Source: Puniceicoccaceae bacterium (lineage in GTDB: Bacteria > Verrucomicrobiota > Verrucomicrobiia > Opitutales > Coraliomargaritaceae). Taken from it: a stretch of 64,000 nt of DNA. How positions within the stretch are numbered: position 1 is the first letter of the stretch; each line of letters begins with the position of its first letter. Location: the NCBI GenBank assembly GCA_018402305.1, contig JAGYJE010000003.1:124001-188000 (forward strand), written 5' to 3'. Positions 33,099 to 43,607 of the stretch are shown in pieces. The notes beneath the pieces are model-generated. The model saw only the letters and a list, made by a program, of their open reading frames with translations. It did no database searches and was not told the DNA's origin. Made by a program: the position numbers and the translations under genes.

Positions 33099-35123
33099 AT
33101 GACGCAACTGCACATTACCGAGATCTCTGTTTCAGGCTCGCCCCTTGGGAGCCTGAATCCTTACCCTCAACTTCCGGCGTCTGCCGACAAGGCCTTCACC
33201 CTGAAGGTGGATGAACAAATTCCGGAAAGGCTCCGTGCCCATTTGGGCTATGGCGTGAGCAGTGCACCGATGGATCCTTGTTTGCCCTACCTGCTGCAGG
33301 ATGATTATGGCCGCGAACTTCGGCCGACCACGCTGCGGTGCGCCAAGATCTCGAATGAAAAGATTGAGGCCACCATCCTGCTCGACTATGGAGCGCGCGT
33401 TTGGAAGCTCTGGGACAAAGTCAACCAGCGCGATCTGGTCTATGAGAATCCAGTATTTCAGCCGGCTAACTTTGCGGTACGCAATGCCTGGATGGCTGGT
33501 GGGATCGAGTGGAATGTCGGCGTGCGCGGCCATGGCTCCTTCTCTGCGGATACGCTTTTTGCTGCGACCCTTGAAGGGCCGGACGGCGCACCTGTCTTGC
33601 GGGTTTGGGAATATGAGCGAACGCGTAAGATTGTCTTTCAGATGGATTTCTTTCTCTGTGGCGAGGAGCCCCGGCTGGCGGTTCATATTGGGGTTTATAA
33701 CACGACCGATCAAGTGGTCCCGCTTTACTGGTGGTCCAATATTGCCGTCAGAGAGGAGCCCGGGAGCCGTGTTGTGGCCCAAGGAAAAGAGGCGATTTAC
33801 CACGCCTACGGCGGACGTCTGAGTGTTCTGGGCGTGGATGCACCGATGGATCTGAGTTTCTTGAAGAATCATGAAAATGTAGGTGATTACTATTATTATG
33901 GGCGTGCCAATGAGCAGCCCTGGATCTCTGCAGTTGGGGCGGATGGCTACGGCTTGTATCAAACCTCCACCCGTGCCCAGAAAGGCAGGAAACTCTTCGC
34001 ATGGGGGCGCACTCTGGCCGCGCAAAATTGGCAAAAAATGCTGTCCCATGAGGTAATTCCTTATTTTGAAATCCAGGCAGGACTTGCGCCCACTCAATAT
34101 GGCTCGGAGTCCCTTCATCCCGGACAGCGGATCGAATGGGTGGAAACATATGGTCCCATACAGGTGGACCCCGGATTGGCTGCTTCCGGAGCCCCGGACA
34201 GTCTGCGTCAGTCAGCGGCCGGGAGGATCGACCGGTTTAATCCCGCCGAAGCGCTCGAGGGGCTGCTCTCACAACATCGGTCGACTTTTGACCAGACTCC
34301 GGAAGAAATCATTCAGACGGGCTCAGGGTGGGGCGCACTGGAGCTGCAAGGCGGAGCTCAGCGCGATCATTGGGAATGCATGCCCGGGGCAATTTTCCCT
34401 GATTCGAGCTTGCGCGTCGAGCAAGCACCCTGGATGGAGGTTCTGCGGGGAAAGAAGCCTGATCTGGATCCCGATGGGTCCGCTCCCTCCTATATGATTG
34501 ATACTTGTTGGCTGGATCGCCTGGATGCATCGAGTTCAGAGGAGACCGCCTGGAGTCAACTGCAGAGAGGTATCATCGCTTACACGACGGGTGATACTCA
34601 GAAAGCAAAGCTTCATTTCACCAATTCCCTACAGGAAAAGCCGAGCGCGGTCGCCCATGTTTGTCTCTTTCAGCTGCATCGCAATTTCGGCGAACACGCT
34701 CAAGCACTCTCTCATGTTGAAAAGGCAATGGCCCTCAAGCCAAACGACCCCCGGGTGCGGAACTTGCTGGTCAATGCCCTGATTAAGGTAGGCAACAGTT
34801 CCGCAGCCTTAGACCTTATTGAGCGAGCCACAGGCGGCGCTGAGCCACAAGGCCGACTGCGGATGGCTGCGATTTCCGCCCACCTTCAAGCCGGACAACT
34901 TTTGGAGGCCCGAACGCTCCTCCTGGAAGTCTTTGCAGTGCCGGACCTGCGCGAAGCGGAGTTAAGCCTGAGCCAACTCTGGCAATCACTATCAAGCATC
35001 GAAGGTGAGGCATCCGCAGACCTTCCCGAGCATTTGGTATTCGTGGCAGATCCAAACCTGATGGCACGGGCAGATGACTCTCATTCAGTGAAGCCTCTGG
35101 TGGGAGCCACGGAGTCATGCTGA
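33099..35123 (+). CDS. DUF5107 and TPR-containing protein
   Basis: Cytoplasmic-looking protein of 674 residues with no signal peptide. Residues about 60-370 are the DUF5107 beta-rich domain, related to galactose-mutarotase-like folds: LDYGARVWKLWDKVNQRDLVY, WMAGGIEWNVGVRGHG, VPLYWWSNIAVRE and the conserved YYYGRANEQPWISA. The C-terminal region from about 490 contains TPR-like repeats (IIAYTTGDTQKAKLHFTNSL, HVEKAMALKPNDPRVRNLLV). Full-length DUF5107 proteins are usually over 1000 residues with more TPRs, so this is a shortened version. Its role in sugar metabolism is suggested by regular association with polysaccharide loci. It follows the divergent regulator promoter and precedes the next gene by 53 bases. 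Confidence 0.85.
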   Translation: MTQLHITEISVSGSPLGSLNPYPQLPASADKAFTLKVDEQIPERLRAHLGYGVSSAPMDPCLPYLLQDDYGRELRPTTLRCAKISNEKIEATILLDYGARVWKLWDKVNQRDLVYENPVFQPANFAVRNAWMAGGIEWNVGVRGHGSFSADTLFAATLEGPDGAPVLRVWEYERTRKIVFQMDFFLCGEEPRLAVHIGVYNTTDQVVPLYWWSNIAVREEPGSRVVAQGKEAIYHAYGGRLSVLGVDAPMDLSFLKNHENVGDYYYYGRANEQPWISAVGADGYGLYQTSTRAQKGRKLFAWGRTLAAQNWQKMLSHEVIPYFEIQAGLAPTQYGSESLHPGQRIEWVETYGPIQVDPGLAASGAPDSLRQSAAGRIDRFNPAEALEGLLSQHRSTFDQTPEEIIQTGSGWGALELQGGAQRDHWECMPGAIFPDSSLRVEQAPWMEVLRGKKPDLDPDGSAPSYMIDTCWLDRLDASSSEETAWSQLQRGIIAYTTGDTQKAKLHFTNSLQEKPSAVAHVCLFQLHRNFGEHAQALSHVEKAMALKPNDPRVRNLLVNALIKVGNSSAALDLIERATGGAEPQGRLRMAAISAHLQAGQLLEARTLLLEVFAVPDLREAELSLSQLWQSLSSIEGEASADLPEHLVFVADPNLMARADDSHSVKPLVGATESC

Positions 35124-35176
35124 TGGTGAAATAGTGTAAGAAATTTAACAATTAATATCACAAAGAGAGAAGGATT

Positions 35177-37684
35177 ATGAACCGAATCAATAACCCAAAA
35201 TTTATGACAGATACCCTGTTACTTGGAAAAATTCTCTTAGCTCAGTCACATAGAGCAGGGAGGATTTCACTTTTTGCAGTTGCACTCCTTGGTCTTTCAT
35301 CAGCTTCACTACACGCTCAAGCTGTCCAAGCAGAGGCGCTTCAACTCTGGGAAGACCAACTCGTGACTTTGCAGCATACCGGGTATGCGGAAGGATGGAA
35401 TGCGGATAAACCCATTGAGCGAAAAGGCAGTGGCGGGCAATGGCACATAGCCTTTACAAACACAAGCAATCGAACCCTCGTAGCTGAAAATCTCACTTTA
35501 GACGGTGTCTCTTTTCAAGAGCTTAAAGAGAAGTTCCAACTGGTATGGTGGCGGACCCAGCCACCGGTAGTGGAACCCGGGGAAAGTGCCATGTTGATTC
35601 TCCGATGGCGTTCATCGCCGTCAAAAGGTCAAGTTGAAGTTGGTTTTCGTGACGGTTCTTCTTTGGAAGCGATGCTGCCGGCAGAGCCGAAGTCGGTTGC
35701 TTTCCGACTCAGCTCATATAGCTTTGATCCTGAGTCTGGAGAATTGTTGCTCTACTGGCTGTCCAAGGACTCTGAGGCCTCTCCACTTTCCAAAGTAGTG
35801 TTGAACGGTAAGGTTTTTTTAGAGGGCGACCGCCGCAGTCAGAGTCGATGGATCAGTCAAAACTTTGATCACGGTATGTCGGTGGCCCGACTTCAATTGC
35901 CGCCGGAGCTATCGTCTTCGGACTATGTGCATGTGGTGGCTAAGAACGAGGACGGCGAGGAGTCGTTTTTCAATTTCCGCCTCGGAGATCGCTTCTTCCC
36001 GATCGGCACCTATGACATGCCTGGAAAAGTTCGTATTCCCGAGCTTGTCGAGGCTGGAGCCAACATGGTCGCCGCGCACTCTCAATTTTCCGTGTCGGAG
36101 TTAGCGCAGCTTCATTCGGTTGGATTGCAGGCTTTGGAGTATACCCAATTGAAGGGACCGACCGAACAGCAGCTGCGCACTGAAGCGATTCATACCCTGA
36201 TCACCGTCGATGAGCCGGATGTGAAGGATTGGAGTTTTTGGAATAGGCAAGAAAATCAGCCGAAGCCACGCTATGCGCTACAAGCGGGACAGTTTGGGCA
36301 GGCGGTCGTTGACGAAGCGCTAAGAATCAAAGAGGCCAAGTCAACGATGCAGTCCGCAGTGCTGGTCAACCTGACTATTCGTCCATGGAACTGGTATGAA
36401 TATGGTCAGACAACGGATGTCTTCATACAGGACAACTACGTGCTTACGCACGGGGATCCCATAGACTTTATAACGACCGTGCAGCGTGAATCACTCTCTG
36501 CCGCCGCGCCCTTTCCCGTCTGGCACGTCTACGACAACGCTTTCCAAGACGAAGAGAACAGGGGGATTAGTCGCCCAAAGACCGCATCTGAAATGCGCCG
36601 AATCATGCAATTAGCGGTGGGTTCAGGTGCGCGGGGAATGCTCGGTTGGTGGAATGTTGACTACAAGGAGTCGGAGAAACGCACTTATTTCGCGACGCGA
36701 AATTATCCGGATAAGTGGGCGGCGCAGTCAAAGATGTGGCGAGAGTTGGATCTACTGTCTCCTCTGCTGTCCAAGTCTTTTCCCTGGGATGGAATCCAAC
36801 GCCGGAAAGGGGTGCAGCTGGATGCCTTGGTTGCGGGCGATGAAGCGCTTGTTCTGTCAGCCGTTAACATGCAATTTGAATACTCTCTGACAAAATCTTT
36901 GCTCAAACCGATCCAGGACCTGGTCATTGAATGTGTTTTGCCTGGGTGGATCGAACCCACTCACGCCTGGAAGGTACATGCCGGAGGTGCACTGAGTCGA
37001 ATCGAATTCACCGTTGAAGGTGGCAGGGTTGTGCTGCCCGTGGGGGAGCTGCATGATGCCGGACTATACATTTTAACCTCTGTCAAGGAACTCGCCGACA
37101 ATCTTACAGATCGTTTCGAGAAGAATCAAAGGCTGACCGCCTCTCAACTCCTATTTTTGAAACGTGATCTGATCGATAGCGAGGGTGCAGCGGCCGGATT
37201 ATTGCATGATCTGAAACTCAACCGGTCCTCCAATCTAGTAGCCGGGTCATTGCTTCGCGGCTCAAAGGGATGGGAATATACCCGGGATTCGTTGCCGACG
37301 ACCGAGCCTGGTGCACCGAATGCGCTGGATTGGTATGAAAAGCCGGCGACCTCAAATCCGATGGGCGTGGAATGGGAGCTTGGTATGCTACCCGAAGGGC
37401 GTTCCATGTTCTGTGTGATAGGAAGTGCCTGGGGGGGGGATATCGAGCCTGTTTTAAGCACCACCGAAGAAGATGGCGCAACTGCGGCCACTATAGTTTC
37501 ATCCAGCGTTATCGATGGCCGGATGTGGGTCGTTGAGATCGAGAGCCCTATCCCGCAAGCTGCAGAAATTTCGATGCTTCAAGCAAAAGGCCGGGGATCA
37601 GAACGCGGGGGGCAATTTGCCAGGTTTGCCTGGTTCGTTCCTGGCTATAATCACGGAGATTTAATTCAGAATTTGCATCGCTGA
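35177..37684 (+). CDS. Exported protein with TIM-barrel, glycosidase-like region
   Basis: Secreted 835-residue protein. A good ribosome site AGAAGGA stands 4 bases before the ATG at 35177; a signal segment FAVALLGLSSASLHAQA ends near residue 51. Residues about 60-260 are beta-rich, Ig-like. From about 270 (FFPIGTYDMPGKVRIPELVE) a barrel-like run follows, with VDEPDVKDWSFW near 345, VLVNLTIRPWNWYEYGQ, VFIQDNYVLTHGDP, VWHVYDNAFQDEEN and GARGMLGWWNVDYKES near 490. This strand-by-strand pattern with acidic residues at strand ends is that of retaining glycosidases, but I cannot place it in a named family. It sits between the DUF5107 and PL8-type genes and would be exported with the latter. The C-terminal third is again beta-rich. 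Confidence 0.75.
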   Translation: MNRINNPKFMTDTLLLGKILLAQSHRAGRISLFAVALLGLSSASLHAQAVQAEALQLWEDQLVTLQHTGYAEGWNADKPIERKGSGGQWHIAFTNTSNRTLVAENLTLDGVSFQELKEKFQLVWWRTQPPVVEPGESAMLILRWRSSPSKGQVEVGFRDGSSLEAMLPAEPKSVAFRLSSYSFDPESGELLLYWLSKDSEASPLSKVVLNGKVFLEGDRRSQSRWISQNFDHGMSVARLQLPPELSSSDYVHVVAKNEDGEESFFNFRLGDRFFPIGTYDMPGKVRIPELVEAGANMVAAHSQFSVSELAQLHSVGLQALEYTQLKGPTEQQLRTEAIHTLITVDEPDVKDWSFWNRQENQPKPRYALQAGQFGQAVVDEALRIKEAKSTMQSAVLVNLTIRPWNWYEYGQTTDVFIQDNYVLTHGDPIDFITTVQRESLSAAAPFPVWHVYDNAFQDEENRGISRPKTASEMRRIMQLAVGSGARGMLGWWNVDYKESEKRTYFATRNYPDKWAAQSKMWRELDLLSPLLSKSFPWDGIQRRKGVQLDALVAGDEALVLSAVNMQFEYSLTKSLLKPIQDLVIECVLPGWIEPTHAWKVHAGGALSRIEFTVEGGRVVLPVGELHDAGLYILTSVKELADNLTDRFEKNQRLTASQLLFLKRDLIDSEGAAAGLLHDLKLNRSSNLVAGSLLRGSKGWEYTRDSLPTTEPGAPNALDWYEKPATSNPMGVEWELGMLPEGRSMFCVIGSAWGGDIEPVLSTTEEDGATAATIVSSSVIDGRMWVVEIESPIPQAAEISMLQAKGRGSERGGQFARFAWFVPGYNHGDLIQNLHR

Positions 37685-37748
37685 GATGACTCTTCTGTTG
37701 GAGCGAATCATGATTTATGACTTTCCACATTAAACAGTTGTGAACTCT

Positions 37749-37760
37749 TATTTGCAACAC
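37749..37760 (-). promoter_or_regulatory. Candidate regulon operator GTGTTGCAAATA (site 3)
   Basis: Exact 12-base inverse copy of site 1, 44 bases upstream of the start of the PL8-type lyase gene. The same distance is seen at site 1. Confidence 0.5.
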
Positions 37761-37804
37761 GAGTTTACATTGCATTATTGGCGGAGCTGTGGCATGCATT
37801 CTAC

Positions 37805-40174
37805 ATGAACTTGCGAATGGCAATCATCTTACTGGCTTCCCTCCATTTGATCGTCGCGTGCAGCGTCGGAGGGGGCGAACAAGCTGAGGAAAAAACAGAC
37901 GCAGCGCATCCGCCGCCCCTCGTGCCATGGGAGATTAAAATAGGGCCCCAGTTGCTTTCCATAGCAGATAGTATCCGAGAACAATCAATCAGGCACTGGC
38001 GGGTGCAGCGCGACATTAACACAAAAAAGCATGAGCTTTACGCTGAGGCCTGGGATGAAAACGGTCGCTTTGAAGATTTGGCCTCTGACAAGGTGCAGGC
38101 GTCGCTTCATCGATGCTGGGTTTTGAGTCAGATGGCACTTCAATCAAACAACTTTGATTATGATTTTAAGAAAAAGCTATATACTGAATTAGCGCGCGTT
38201 TTAACTATAGAAGCCAGTAATCCCAGTCCTTTTCCATCCGGGTCCTTTGATATACCAAGAGGATTCTTTGGCGTTTGGTATACAATTGAAGGCAAGCTTC
38301 GATCTGACTGGTCTGATCCGGAATTGCGCCCTCTAATCGAAACTATTTATTATCAAGGCAGGCAGGTAGCCCGCCATGCCTGGACACAGCCTTACAAAAA
38401 TGATCCACCCATTACTTCGGAGATGGGGCCGGACATTGATCATTTTCGCAAAGGAGGCCATTACATGGTCGCCAATTTTTTCCCTTACCGTCCGCTATTT
38501 GCCTACGCACTCTTTGAAGGGGATGATCGTTATCTGGAAGTTATTGCCAAAACAATTCAACGCTCACTCAGAGAGCCGGTTAACTTTCCCTTTCCGGAGG
38601 AAGGGTTTTGGACAGAAGGCATCAATTTGGATCGGACGGTCAGTGCCCATGGACGGCAGTCCTACCTTTTTGGGTATGGCATAGACTACTTGCGAGGAGT
38701 CTTGCAGGCAGCGCCACTATTAGCTTCCGGCCCCCATGCGTTGGAGAGAAAGGATTTTGATATTCTCGCAGAGATTATTTTGGATGGCTTGCAATGGTTC
38801 GTTCATCGCGGGCAGGCCGACTACTCGATTTTTGGGCGTCATAATTTGTATCCCAGTTCTGGAACTAATTTCAATGACCAGCTGATTAAATTAGCAGAAC
38901 AGCTTTTGAACGTTTCTGGCGGGAAGATCACTCGTGGAAATGAACTGGAGCAGATGATATCCCGATTAAAAAACAACAATGACTTTACCGGCAGTCGCTA
39001 TTTTTGGAACATGGAGGATTATGTGCATCGCGGTGAAGGATTCTCCGTGGTGCTCAACATGAATTCCACCCGCACCGCCGGACCCGAGAATGTTAAACCA
39101 TGGGCTGAGCAAAATTTTCACTTCGGAAATGGAGCGATGCTAATCTATCAGAGTGGAGACGAGTATCAAAAAACCAGGGGGGCATGGAATCTGCGGGCGA
39201 TCCCCGGAATTACCGCAGAATACCTGGAAACGCCACCTCCCTACATCCGTACCTGGGAAGGGATCCGGGGAACGGAGCCGTTTGCCGGAGGAGTGAGTGA
39301 CGAATCCTCAGGGGTGGCTGCTTTTATTTCAGCTCTCAGTGGTGAGAATGCGCAATCCCGCAAGGCGTGGTTTTTTCACGATAACATGGTCGTCACGCTT
39401 GGTTGTGACCTCCGGAAGCACGCAGCAACAGGACCGGTCAGGAGTAACTTGAACCAAACCCTTTGGCGCGGGCCGATTCATATCCAAGAAGGCCATCCAA
39501 GTCACGCGAATCATTTCCCGGAAAAGCCTCAAGAAAATCAAGAGCGAAGTCGTTCCTATAATGGCCCAATCAGCCTATGGCATGATCGGATCGCATACGT
39601 TATCCCGGAGAATGAGGTTACATTTCGTGCGGAAATACGCAACACCGACTGGTTGAGACTTTCTGAATTGAATAAAAATAGAACGGTGGCGCATGACGAA
39701 GATGTCCCTGTGTTTTATCTTTATATCGACCATGAGGAGGGGGATTCCTGGTATTACGGTGTCCATCTTAATGAAGACCCGGAAGCGCTCGCTAATCTAC
39801 ACGATAATCCGGGTTGGAAGGTACTTGAAAACAGCAGAGGGGTTCAAGCTGTGGAATTTGAGCACGAGAAGTTAATCGGCGCAGTCTTTCATCAAGCGGG
39901 TCAAATTAGCTCCGGGCAAATCTCCATAAGTGCGAATAATTCCATTGTTCTTTTGCTGAAATCCGACAAAGACCGTGGCTGGATGCTCACTTTCCAGGAC
40001 CCATTACATCGACACGAACCTCCGCAGGTGGAACTGTCCATAATATTCACATCTGAAACAGGCGATCATTCAAAGTGGGATGGCAGTGTCGACTTTCCCA
40101 CCGGTGTCGCTACAGGTAAACCAACCCAGATTGTCCTCTCGCCCGTCTCTGCGACCCTAAGCCCAAATGAATGA
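37805..40174 (+). CDS. Polysaccharide lyase family 8-type lipoprotein
   Basis: Exported lipoprotein of 789 residues from the ATG at 37805; the signal ends in a lipobox LIVAC. The N-terminal half is the all-helical toroid of PL8 lyases: FFGVWYTIEGKLRSDWSDPE, ARHAWTQPYKNDPPITSEMG, then FWTEGINLDRTVSAHGRQSY with His282 and Tyr291, whose 9-residue spacing matches the catalytic His/Tyr pair of chondroitin AC and hyaluronate lyases. SIFGRHNLYPSS would supply the Arg. The second half is the beta-sandwich part with NMNSTRTAGPENVKPWAEQN and FGNGAMLIYQSG, a PL8 signature. It should cut uronate-containing polysaccharides by beta-elimination; the exact substrate cannot be read. The upstream in-frame ATG (37778) was not used because the lipoprotein signal begins at 37805. 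Confidence 0.88.
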   Translation: MNLRMAIILLASLHLIVACSVGGGEQAEEKTDAAHPPPLVPWEIKIGPQLLSIADSIREQSIRHWRVQRDINTKKHELYAEAWDENGRFEDLASDKVQASLHRCWVLSQMALQSNNFDYDFKKKLYTELARVLTIEASNPSPFPSGSFDIPRGFFGVWYTIEGKLRSDWSDPELRPLIETIYYQGRQVARHAWTQPYKNDPPITSEMGPDIDHFRKGGHYMVANFFPYRPLFAYALFEGDDRYLEVIAKTIQRSLREPVNFPFPEEGFWTEGINLDRTVSAHGRQSYLFGYGIDYLRGVLQAAPLLASGPHALERKDFDILAEIILDGLQWFVHRGQADYSIFGRHNLYPSSGTNFNDQLIKLAEQLLNVSGGKITRGNELEQMISRLKNNNDFTGSRYFWNMEDYVHRGEGFSVVLNMNSTRTAGPENVKPWAEQNFHFGNGAMLIYQSGDEYQKTRGAWNLRAIPGITAEYLETPPPYIRTWEGIRGTEPFAGGVSDESSGVAAFISALSGENAQSRKAWFFHDNMVVTLGCDLRKHAATGPVRSNLNQTLWRGPIHIQEGHPSHANHFPEKPQENQERSRSYNGPISLWHDRIAYVIPENEVTFRAEIRNTDWLRLSELNKNRTVAHDEDVPVFYLYIDHEEGDSWYYGVHLNEDPEALANLHDNPGWKVLENSRGVQAVEFEHEKLIGAVFHQAGQISSGQISISANNSIVLLLKSDKDRGWMLTFQDPLHRHEPPQVELSIIFTSETGDHSKWDGSVDFPTGVATGKPTQIVLSPVSATLSPNE

Positions 40175-40256
40175 TAGTTCGGTTCAAAATTCACGAGAAA
40201 ACGTGCGATCGTGATAGGCTGGTTTGAATGAAAAGCTCTATTTACAACGAATTGTT

Positions 40257-43200
40257 ATGATGAAGCCTTCGACGAACGCAAATCCTTCGCCCTCTTCACA
40301 TGTGGAGAAGAGAGGCTTTGCATTGGTTGTCTCTCTGGGACTTATGTCGTTCGTGCTGCTTCTGCTGTTGGCCTTCACCACGCTGACGCAAGTTGAAGTC
40401 GCGAACGCCACAAGATCGAAGGATCTTTTATCGGCCCGAATGAATGCGCTGCTGGCTCTGAACATCGCACTAGGTGAGCTACAGGAAGCAGCCGGAGTGG
40501 ATACCCGAGTGACAGCCAGTGCGGATATTACCGCTTCCTTTGAGAGTGTTGTGAATGATCGGATAAATTTTGCCTCGCTCGCTCATCCACACTACACACT
40601 GGTTTGGGATGTCAGTGGCTCCGAAGGAGCCGCGCCGGGTGACGCGCCCGGGCATGACTTTGCCAGAAAACCCGCGGTTCTCGTGAGTGGCAACGAATTG
40701 TTGAGCCACACGCTAACGCAACCGGGGCCCTATCCCTCGGGATATGTTGAACCCGCGACGGCTCTGTCACCCGCTGCCAGCGTTGAATTGAAATCGAATG
40801 GCTCTTCGGTTCGCGCTCCCTGGGTGAATCTTGACGCCGGAAACCTTGGTGCTTCGGGGCGATATGCCTGGTGGATTGGAGATGAAGGTGTCAAGGCGCG
40901 CATGAACACTCCGGGTCCCGTGAATCGCGTGGATGTGCCCGAGGCTCAATGGCTGACCGCGCATTATTTCCCTGTCCAAGGCGTGGATCCGGCTTTGGCA
41001 AGTCTCAATACAGAGGACCTGCGCACTGTCTTCAACATGAACGCCCTGCCTTTTGCCGATCCCTCGGATGCTCTTCAGCCAAATGATGGAAATGCCTTCT
41101 ATCACGATTTCTCTTTTTTCTCAAAGTCATTGCTGACAAACGTGCGTGACGGCGGCTTGAAAAAGGATCTAAGCTACGGTTTGGATGCGGGCAATCCCGC
41201 CCCCGCGTCAATCTCTGATCGTACCTACATCTTCCCCCGGGATCTGGGAGGCGCAGCGACCGACACAAACGAGAATTTGAACTTCGCCCAATGGGGTTTG
41301 CTTCGTAATTATTATAATCTGCGCGCCGACCTAAATGGGCAGCTTAATAGCCGAGCCAACCGGGCTGGTAGCACCAGTTTTGAAACAGGTGTACATCCAG
41401 TCATTTCCAGTTTCCAAATTGGTTTTTATGCGGATTTTGAAGGGAGTCAAATTCGGCTTTGGTACATGCCTGCCGTGACTCTCTGGAATCCCTACACGCA
41501 AGACCTGATCTGTCCGATTATGCACCTATCGATCATGCAATACCAAGGTGATAATATAATCCAACTGAGGTTTTCGGTGGAAGGTGATCCCGATGTTCAG
41601 GATGTAGAATATAATAGTCGATCAATGCCTTTTACGATCCCATCGACGACAATCCCAGCGGGACAGGCAGTCGTTTTTTCTGCACCGGATGGAATGTCAA
41701 CCTACTATCCTGGAAATAACTTCAACAATTATGCATCGCCGAATGTAAGTAATCGGAATATACTGGCACCTGGTTACCGGCAAGGGTCTGCTTTTATTAG
41801 CCAGACTGGCATTACGAGTAATCTCGTCGATGACGATACTCCGAATACGGACCTGCCTCGTTTGAAGTTTAGTTTTTCTGGGGCTCCACAAATCGAGCTG
41901 TCTTTCAGCGAGGGGTCGGATGAGCTTAGAATGTCTAATCGACGTTATCAGTATCTCTCTGGTTTGCGAGGGAACCGCAATATCGGAACTAGTATGATTC
42001 AATATTACCCACCTCTGGCCGTTTTTCCTGACCCCAAATTGCTCTACAAGTACACGATGCCATTCGCGGATGCGAAAAGCTATGTTTCGGCTGATGCCAA
42101 TCAGCCCATCGCCTGGTCCAGCGTTTTCAATCCCAGGGGCGTCGTACATAGCTTTACAAACGTAGCGCTTGGCTATCGCGATTTGCCGACGTATCCAGGC
42201 GGCTACTACGCGGATAACGACGCAGAATCCTTTAATGCCGTGGAGACTTGGGACAGTGCCGGAGAGAATAGATTTGTCGGAACCTCAGCCTCCTCCTCCG
42301 GAGCGAGAGAGGCTGTGTTGTACAATATTCCGCAGAGCCCTTTATCTGCGATTGCTCAATTGGCACATGCAAATATTGCCGCGCCAGTCGGTTCGGGCAA
42401 TGAAGAGGCGCAAGGCATCGGGCGTGCTCTTGGTGGTCAACCAGATGGTATGACGGACTTGGGGCTTGGCTGGAGTTCGGCAGGCGACCATCATACACCG
42501 AACTATGCGATTGGATCTTCGCAAATGCCGCCTTATCTGCCCGATGCAGGTGAGTATACCCACCTTTATGACGATTCGATCAATCACCTGCAAAGAATTT
42601 GGGATTATTCTTACTTGTTGAACGATGTTTTGTTCGACAAGTATTTCTTCTCCACCATTCCGCAATCAGGAAGCATTACGCTGCCGTTTCTAAATCCACT
42701 GGTTCAACCCATTGGCAATCCATCCACCGCCTCACTGAGAAATTTTGACGATGCGGCACAGCATTTGTTCTATGAGGGTGGGTTTAATATCAATTCGACT
42801 TCAGTGATGGCGTGGGCTGCGTTTCTATCGGCTATGCGGGAGACCGATTTTGCGGGTGATGGTCAGACGGGTGCCTTTTTCACCCGCTTTGACAGACCGG
42901 CGGGCCTTGCATTGCAAGGTGTTGATCTTGGGGTGAATGAGGCGGCTGCGGTTACCGGCTATCATCGTTTAACGGACGACATGATTATTGACCTGGCAGA
43001 GCGCATCGTAGAGCAGGTTAAACTGCGTGGTCCCTTCCCCTCGCTTTCCGCCTTCGTCAATCGAGTCTTGGATACCGATAGTTTGTTACGATCCAGTCAG
43101 ATGCTGGCAGATAATCCCGCACCAGATCCTTATGGAGCGTATGGAAGTGGTTACCGCCTGGAGGATATGGTTCAATTAAAAGGCGCGCTGCACGCCGCCT

Positions 43201-43607
43201 TGGAGCTTTCCGAGGCAAACAAGCCTTTTCATGACAACCCAAATTATCTCATACGTGCGGGGGATCTAGCCGGGGGTCCTGCCGCGGCCAGAGCGTTTGC
43301 TGGTTCTGTCGGAGCGCACCTGCCCGCCTACACTTCTCAGGTCGATTTATTGTCGCGGCTGGGTGCGAGTATGTTTGCTCGTTCGGATAGTTTTGTGATC
43401 CGAGTGGTGGGTGAGAGCGATAACTTGTCAGGTGAGTCGCAGTCCAGGGTCTATGCAGAGGCGCGCGTTCAGCGTACTATAAACTACATCGACCCGGTTC
43501 TGAACGCTCCTGACGAAATTCCTGTGGTTGCAGATGAAGTCAATGAGCGCTTTGGCCGCCGTTTTGAAATCGTTGATTTTCGCTGGCTTCCTGAATCTGA
43601 TATATGA
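40257..43607 (+). CDS. Verru_Chthon cassette protein A-like, pilin-type N-terminus
   Basis: Large 1116-residue protein with a short charged lead and one hydrophobic N-terminal helix: KRGFALVVSLGLMSFVLLLL, resembling a type IV pilin/pseudopilin or Verru_Chthon cassette A start. The remaining ~1050 residues are a predicted extracytoplasmic domain with many Asn/Ser/Pro and no recognised catalytic motif; typical pieces are GRYAWWIGDEGVKARMN, LWNPYTQDL and RAGDLAGGPAAARAFAGSVG-type stretches. Length and the GxYAWWIGDEGVKA signature fit cassette protein A, which in other genomes comes with cassette proteins B-D that are not adjacent here. It overlaps the following gene by 4 bases. Role unknown; secretion or surface display of polysaccharide-active proteins is a fair guess. 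Confidence 0.8.
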   Translation: MMKPSTNANPSPSSHVEKRGFALVVSLGLMSFVLLLLLAFTTLTQVEVANATRSKDLLSARMNALLALNIALGELQEAAGVDTRVTASADITASFESVVNDRINFASLAHPHYTLVWDVSGSEGAAPGDAPGHDFARKPAVLVSGNELLSHTLTQPGPYPSGYVEPATALSPAASVELKSNGSSVRAPWVNLDAGNLGASGRYAWWIGDEGVKARMNTPGPVNRVDVPEAQWLTAHYFPVQGVDPALASLNTEDLRTVFNMNALPFADPSDALQPNDGNAFYHDFSFFSKSLLTNVRDGGLKKDLSYGLDAGNPAPASISDRTYIFPRDLGGAATDTNENLNFAQWGLLRNYYNLRADLNGQLNSRANRAGSTSFETGVHPVISSFQIGFYADFEGSQIRLWYMPAVTLWNPYTQDLICPIMHLSIMQYQGDNIIQLRFSVEGDPDVQDVEYNSRSMPFTIPSTTIPAGQAVVFSAPDGMSTYYPGNNFNNYASPNVSNRNILAPGYRQGSAFISQTGITSNLVDDDTPNTDLPRLKFSFSGAPQIELSFSEGSDELRMSNRRYQYLSGLRGNRNIGTSMIQYYPPLAVFPDPKLLYKYTMPFADAKSYVSADANQPIAWSSVFNPRGVVHSFTNVALGYRDLPTYPGGYYADNDAESFNAVETWDSAGENRFVGTSASSSGAREAVLYNIPQSPLSAIAQLAHANIAAPVGSGNEEAQGIGRALGGQPDGMTDLGLGWSSAGDHHTPNYAIGSSQMPPYLPDAGEYTHLYDDSINHLQRIWDYSYLLNDVLFDKYFFSTIPQSGSITLPFLNPLVQPIGNPSTASLRNFDDAAQHLFYEGGFNINSTSVMAWAAFLSAMRETDFAGDGQTGAFFTRFDRPAGLALQGVDLGVNEAAAVTGYHRLTDDMIIDLAERIVEQVKLRGPFPSLSAFVNRVLDTDSLLRSSQMLADNPAPDPYGAYGSGYRLEDMVQLKGALHAALELSEANKPFHDNPNYLIRAGDLAGGPAAARAFAGSVGAHLPAYTSQVDLLSRLGASMFARSDSFVIRVVGESDNLSGESQSRVYAEARVQRTINYIDPVLNAPDEIPVVADEVNERFGRRFEIVDFRWLPESDI

